Shown here piece after piece: positions 53,544-57,277 of a stretch of 57,277 nt of DNA. The stretch spans positions 1 through 57,277 of the forward strand of contig CACHMF010000005.1 in assembly GCA_902580855.1 (NCBI GenBank), read 5' to 3'. Numbering within the stretch: position 1 is the stretch's first letter; the number at the start of each line of letters is the position of its first letter. The DNA comes from an uncultured Bacteroidota bacterium. GTDB lineage: Bacteria; Bacteroidota; Bacteroidia; Flavobacteriales; UBA7312. The notes below the pieces were generated by a model. That model was not told the origin of the DNA. It did no database searches and worked only from the letters and a program-made list of their open reading frames with translations. The position numbers were made by a program, and so were the translations under genes.

Positions 53544-56032
53544 TAATCATACCAATCCTTTTTCTTCTCCCATTTTAAATCTTGTAATGTAGAGGCTTTT
53601 ACACGAATTGTGAAGTTATAGCTCTGATGATAACCAAAAGGAATCCATTTAAAAAGCATTTCCCAACAGTGTAAGTCTCGATATATATCTAAGGATGTGT
53701 GGGTTAAGCTCTTCTGTATAAAATCGTAGCCAGACCGGAAACCTATTTTCCACTTATCAGTAAGTTTAACATTACCACTAAAGCCCAAAGATTGAGTGAT
53801 AGTTTTTTCAAAAATAGGCCTATTATATCTGAAAGTATAATCCACGTTTAAATTCCAGGGTATATCAAAATCAATATAATCCCAGTGTGAAGAATAATCA
53901 GTATTTTCATCTTTATTAGTTAGAGATCTTAAATTCAAACTTGCTGTCGCATTAGCATCTGTTAGTCTGCCAGGCTTGAAATACTCTGAAAAATAAAATT
54001 GATTAATTCTCTGACCATTTTCATTTAAGTTGTAAGGGTCATACCTTGCACCAAAATTAATGTTAAATGTGTTGAATAGTTTAGTTCTACCATTTATTGC
54101 GATGTGTGATAAATTCATAGAATCAGCATAAATATTATATCCCGTAGAAAACCCAAAACTTTCTAATATTTTTACCTTCTTTAAACTGTTTAATGAATCA
54201 TTTTTAGTAGGCACCTTAATCTCTAATAGATTTGCAAGGATGAAAGATATATTTCCAGCCTTTGATTTTCCTGGACTTCCATAAATACCATTTTGAAAGA
54301 TTGAGTATAACTGTGTGTTTCCTAAAGTATCCGACTGTACTTCTTGATAAAACCCAAATCTGTCAATAGAAAAATCAGGTGTATAATTAAAAGAAATAGA
54401 AGGAGTTGCCACATGTCTGATTGCTCGGATAGGGCCTTTTTTCATTTGAATAACCCCGTACAACTTCGTATTCAAACTAGTAGAAAAATTGTAGTTATAT
54501 GCTCTTTTAAATCCGTAAAGCGTATCGGTATTAAGCAGTTTGCCATCCCAACTTTTATTGATATGATTAAAATACCAGCGTTCTGTATAGTTAACCCTTG
54601 AAGATACAGTTATGTGTTTTAAAGCTTTAAAGGAGGCATTAACTGGTATCGAGTGTTTTAATCCGTTGCTAAAATCCTGCAAAGATTCTCTAGTAAAAAG
54701 AAGAGAGTCAATGGTTCTGATTTCATTTTTAGCATTAACAGAATAGGATACACTAATATTATCGTACCATTTTGATTTTAAACTTTGATTCAATCCTTTA
54801 AATGGTTGAAATCTATTAATACTATAGTTTAATTCAGGTAAGCTCAAATTAACTGTTTTGTTCAAAGTGTTTTGACTATGTCTAAGGTTTATTGAAAGAT
54901 TAGATGTTCTCCATGTTTTAGAATAAGAAACATTAGAACTATAAGTGTTTTTTAAATAATCATTACTGTTGAAACTGTTGTTTTGATGGTACGAGCTGCT
55001 ACCAGCATTTACATTCGCTGAAAATCGACTGCTAGGGTTGGCTTTTGGATCCTGATTATGTTTCCAGTTAATGAAAAAATCTCTTATATCTATGAAGTTA
55101 TCTAAATCTCTATTTCCAGATTTCTGACTAGCGTAGCTGACACTGAAATTACCGCTGTAGTTATATCGCTTTTTATAATTGGAGGAAGCAATTAGCTTCC
55201 AACTCCCTTTAGTATAAATATCTCCTCTAAGTGATAAATCCATGTAGTTGTTTATTGCAAAATAGTAACCACCGTTTCTTAAAAAGAACCCTTTATTGGC
55301 TGACTCTCCATAGGTAGGAAAGATAATTCCTGAACTTTGTTTTTGTTGATTCGGGAAAAAACCAAAAGGTATGAATAAAGGAGTGGGTATATTCGCTATT
55401 TCTAGATTAGCGGGTCCGGTAATAATCTTTTCTCCTGGAATTGTTTTAATCTTTTTAGCGCGTATTGCAAAATGAGGTTCTTGAGCATCACATGTAGTGT
55501 ATCTTCCACTGTGGGTATGAATAACATCATTATCTTGTTTTTTAACTTTTTCTCCTAATATATATCCCTCACCCTCTTTTGTTACAACTTCTTTTATAAT
55601 TCCCTTTTTAGATTTAAAATTATAAGTAATTGCTTTTGCTGTAAAGCTTTTTCCATTTTCTTGAAATACAGGTAAACCATACATATGCCCAGTACTATCT
55701 TTGAGTCCAGAGGCAAACACTGTATTTTTATCATAGTCTAGCTCTATAAAGGAAGCTTTTAAAATAATTTCTCCGTAAGTTACTTTAGCATTATGGTATA
55801 AATAAACCTTTTTGTTTATTAAATCGTAATCAACAGAATCTTCAGCATACGATACTACCACTTCTTCTAATGCGTTATTAGATAAATAGGTGTCTGTGGA
55901 TAAAGCCAAACTATCGGTAGTAATTTGTTGAGCGTTAACTGTTGATAAAAGCAAAACAAATATCGAAATCAAAGACGCTAAATAAGCTATTTTTGATGCT
56001 GTTGTGGGTATGTTAAATGAAATGCTCAACAA
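53540..56032 (-). CDS. lptD: LPS assembly protein LptD (OstA-like, Bacteroidota type)
   Basis: 830 residues from TTG at 56032 (or TTG 56029); an in-frame stop lies just upstream and the only nearby ATG (56045) is out of frame. After a signal peptide (ending TVNAQ) comes an LptA/OstA-like beta-jellyroll (about 55-210: DYDLINKKVYLYHNAKVTYGEIILKASFIELDYDKNTVFASG), then a large beta-barrel with PTPLFIPFGFFP and GIIFPTYGES segments. It should insert LPS into the outer leaflet of the outer membrane. A TAGTTTTG box (56050-56057) supports this start. Confidence 0.92.
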   Translation of the reverse strand: MLSISFNIPTTASKIAYLASLISIFVLLLSTVNAQQITTDSLALSTDTYLSNNALEEVVVSYAEDSVDYDLINKKVYLYHNAKVTYGEIILKASFIELDYDKNTVFASGLKDSTGHMYGLPVFQENGKSFTAKAITYNFKSKKGIIKEVVTKEGEGYILGEKVKKQDNDVIHTHSGRYTTCDAQEPHFAIRAKKIKTIPGEKIITGPANLEIANIPTPLFIPFGFFPNQQKQSSGIIFPTYGESANKGFFLRNGGYYFAINNYMDLSLRGDIYTKGSWKLIASSNYKKRYNYSGNFSVSYASQKSGNRDLDNFIDIRDFFINWKHNQDPKANPSSRFSANVNAGSSSYHQNNSFNSNDYLKNTYSSNVSYSKTWRTSNLSINLRHSQNTLNKTVNLSLPELNYSINRFQPFKGLNQSLKSKWYDNISVSYSVNAKNEIRTIDSLLFTRESLQDFSNGLKHSIPVNASFKALKHITVSSRVNYTERWYFNHINKSWDGKLLNTDTLYGFKRAYNYNFSTSLNTKLYGVIQMKKGPIRAIRHVATPSISFNYTPDFSIDRFGFYQEVQSDTLGNTQLYSIFQNGIYGSPGKSKAGNISFILANLLEIKVPTKNDSLNSLKKVKILESFGFSTGYNIYADSMNLSHIAINGRTKLFNTFNINFGARYDPYNLNENGQRINQFYFSEYFKPGRLTDANATASLNLRSLTNKDENTDYSSHWDYIDFDIPWNLNVDYTFRYNRPIFEKTITQSLGFSGNVKLTDKWKIGFRSGYDFIQKSLTHTSLDIYRDLHCWEMLFKWIPFGYHQSYNFTIRVKASTLQDLKWEKKKDWYDY

Positions 56033-56049
56033 TAGTTTTTTTCATCTTC

Positions 56050-56057
56050 CAAAACTA
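56050..56057 (-). promoter_or_regulatory. Promoter -7 box TAGTTTTG for lptD
   Basis: Perfect TAnnTTTG on the minus strand, 17 nt before the TTG at 56032. A start at ATG 56045 would lie at or before the expected transcription start, so the box helps decide the start codon. Confidence 0.5.
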
Positions 56058-56086
56058 ATCAATTCTAAATTTTGATAAGTGTAATT

Positions 56087-57226
56087 ATGAAACGTGTTTT
56101 TCTTTTTTTTCTTGTCTTTGTTTTAGTGATAATTCCACCTACTACTTTTTCACGTACAGATGAATCCTTTACAATAGTGTTAGATGCCGGACATGGAGGT
56201 AAAGATCCTGGTAACCTTGGAACGGGTAGGTATAAAGAGACAGAAAAGCAAATTACATTAGCAGTAACATTAAAATTAGGAGAGTACATCGAGAAAAATT
56301 TACCTGATGTAAAAGTTGTTTATACTAGAAAGGGAGATACTTATCCAACCTTGTGGCAACGCGTAAACATTGCTAATGGAGCAAAAGCTGATTTATTCAT
56401 TTCTATTCATTGTGATGCGTTCACAAATTCAAATGCTTATGGTTCTAGCTCTTTTATTATGGGGTTAGATTTTACAGAACATAATTTAAGAATGGCTAAG
56501 AAAGAAAATTCTTCTATTTTCCTTGAAGAAAATTACGAGGAAAATTATGAAGGGTTTGATCCAAACTCTATTGAAAGTGTTATAGCTCTTACACTCAATC
56601 AAAGCGTTTACATGGATAAAAGCATTCAAATTGCACAAAAGATACAAGAACAATTTAGAACAAGGGTTAAAAGAAAGGATAGGGGAGTGAGACAAGCTCC
56701 TTATTTTGTTACAAGTAGAACATTAATGCCAAGTGTTTTGGTAGAACTTGGTTTTCTAACTAATAATGCAGAAGAAGATTTCTTACACTCAAATGATGGA
56801 CAAACTTATATGGCTTCTGCAATATATAGAGCAATTAAAGAATATAAAATACAACAACAGCAAAATGAAGTTATAAGTATACTTGACAGCATAAAATATG
56901 ATGAAGAGGTTAAAAAAAGTGAAAGAAATCAAGTAGAAGTTCCGGAAGATAAAAGTAGTGATACTAAATCAACTATCTTTAAGGTTCAAATTTGCACGGC
57001 AAAACATGAACAAAATTTAACAGCTATTGAAGGAAACATTGTTTCTTTCTTTCAAGAAGGAAATTTGTATAAATTTACCATAGGTAATGAATCAACGATT
57101 GTAGATGCTAAAAAGTTGCAAACTTTGGCTAAAAATAATGGCTACAAGGATGCTTTTGTTATTGCCTTTCATAATGGCAAAAAAATAAGTTTGCAACAAG
57201 CTAAAGAATTAACCCAAAGCAAATGA
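56087..57226 (+). CDS. N-acetylmuramoyl-L-alanine amidase (Amidase_3, AmiC-like)
   Basis: 379 residues from the ATG at 56087 (MKRVFLFFLVFVLVII); a TTG at 56072 would add five residues ahead of the signal peptide and is less likely. Amidase_3: zinc site DAGHGGKDPG (His), FISIHCDA (His), catalytic Glu in VLVELGFLTN. A linker (about 260-290) leads to a C-terminal SPOR-like domain (FKVQICTAK, VIAFHNGKKIS), which would bind denuded septal peptidoglycan. It cleaves the amide bond between MurNAc and the stem peptide, likely during division. The stop overlaps the next start (ATGA). Confidence 0.92.
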   Translation: MKRVFLFFLVFVLVIIPPTTFSRTDESFTIVLDAGHGGKDPGNLGTGRYKETEKQITLAVTLKLGEYIEKNLPDVKVVYTRKGDTYPTLWQRVNIANGAKADLFISIHCDAFTNSNAYGSSSFIMGLDFTEHNLRMAKKENSSIFLEENYEENYEGFDPNSIESVIALTLNQSVYMDKSIQIAQKIQEQFRTRVKRKDRGVRQAPYFVTSRTLMPSVLVELGFLTNNAEEDFLHSNDGQTYMASAIYRAIKEYKIQQQQNEVISILDSIKYDEEVKKSERNQVEVPEDKSSDTKSTIFKVQICTAKHEQNLTAIEGNIVSFFQEGNLYKFTIGNESTIVDAKKLQTLAKNNGYKDAFVIAFHNGKKISLQQAKELTQSK

Positions 57227-57277
57227 GTAATAACAATTCAGAAATAAAAATAGGACTAGTAGCATTAACAGCTATTT
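57223..57277 (+). CDS. MCE/MlaD family protein (5' fragment)
   Basis: Only 18 codons are present, starting ATG 57223 and overlapping the amidase stop (ATGA): MSNNNSEIKIGLVALTAI. The EIKIGL-V-T hydrophobic start is typical of MlaD-like substrate-binding proteins of phospholipid ABC transport, which follow amidase genes in many Bacteroidota. The call rests on this short piece and context. Confidence 0.6.
   Translation, partial: MSNNNSEIKIGLVALTAI

Noticed and set aside
1-57277. CRISPR array
   Set aside because: No regularly spaced short repeats with unique spacers; the repeats present are coding PKD units or a few intergenic copies.

Overview
This window is low-GC chromosomal DNA from a member of the Bacteroidota, most likely a marine Flavobacteriales-type bacterium; I do not name a genus. 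The evidence is a TonB receptor with an N-terminal carboxypeptidase-regulatory-like domain paired with a DUF4249 lipoprotein, type IX secretion (T9SS) tails on secreted proteins, a Bacteroidota-style LptD, and several start-proximal boxes matching the Bacteroidota sigma factor motif TAnnTTTG.

Layout. 1-6990 (minus): the N-terminal 2330 codons of a giant PKD-rich secreted protein, running off the left edge and carrying an exact 1216-bp in-frame duplication. 6991-7593: no gene seen. 7594-11414: small accessory genes (T9SS esterase, DUF805 membrane protein, two lipoproteins, a membrane protein, an unknown), with related repeats in three successive intergenic gaps. 11618-19862: a tightly coupled five-gene predicted defence operon: minimal C5 cytosine methyltransferase, GHKL (MORC/MutL-like) ATPase, Z1-domain SF2 ATPase, PD-(D/E)XK nuclease-like protein, AIPR protein. 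20133-21305 (minus): a tyrosine recombinase broken by one in-frame TAG, next to tRNA-Pro(GGG). A paired AGGTCACC motif with 13-bp spacing occurs beside the integrase start and, inverted, at 9189, so 9189-21330 may be a decayed mobile element carrying the defence genes.

21721-35505 is mainly core genome: TonB receptor and DUF4249 lipoprotein, thioredoxin reductase, a secreted unknown, RNase P RNA, RidA, topoisomerase IV (parE, small membrane protein, parC), and a choice-of-anchor B T9SS protein. After an alpha/beta hydrolase, 36398-52983 is a one-directional Wzx/Wzy-type exopolysaccharide locus: Wza-like lipoprotein, BY-kinase, glycosyltransferases, GalE, sulfotransferase, GNAT enzyme, flippase, polymerase, deacetylase, WcaF acetyltransferase and GDP-fucose synthase. 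A glutamine amidotransferase (TrpG/PabA) overlaps its end. Convergent LptD, a divergent N-acetylmuramoyl-L-alanine amidase and the first codons of an MCE/MlaD-like protein close the window.

The five-gene defence operon is the best candidate for an interesting system. Its parts are recognised families, and similar neighbourhoods have been predicted bioinformatically to be restriction-modification systems. The possible novelty lies in this exact combination, its very small methyltransferase, and its apparent carriage between inverted AGGTCACC pairs. All functions are inferred from reading the sequence; nothing was searched or computed.
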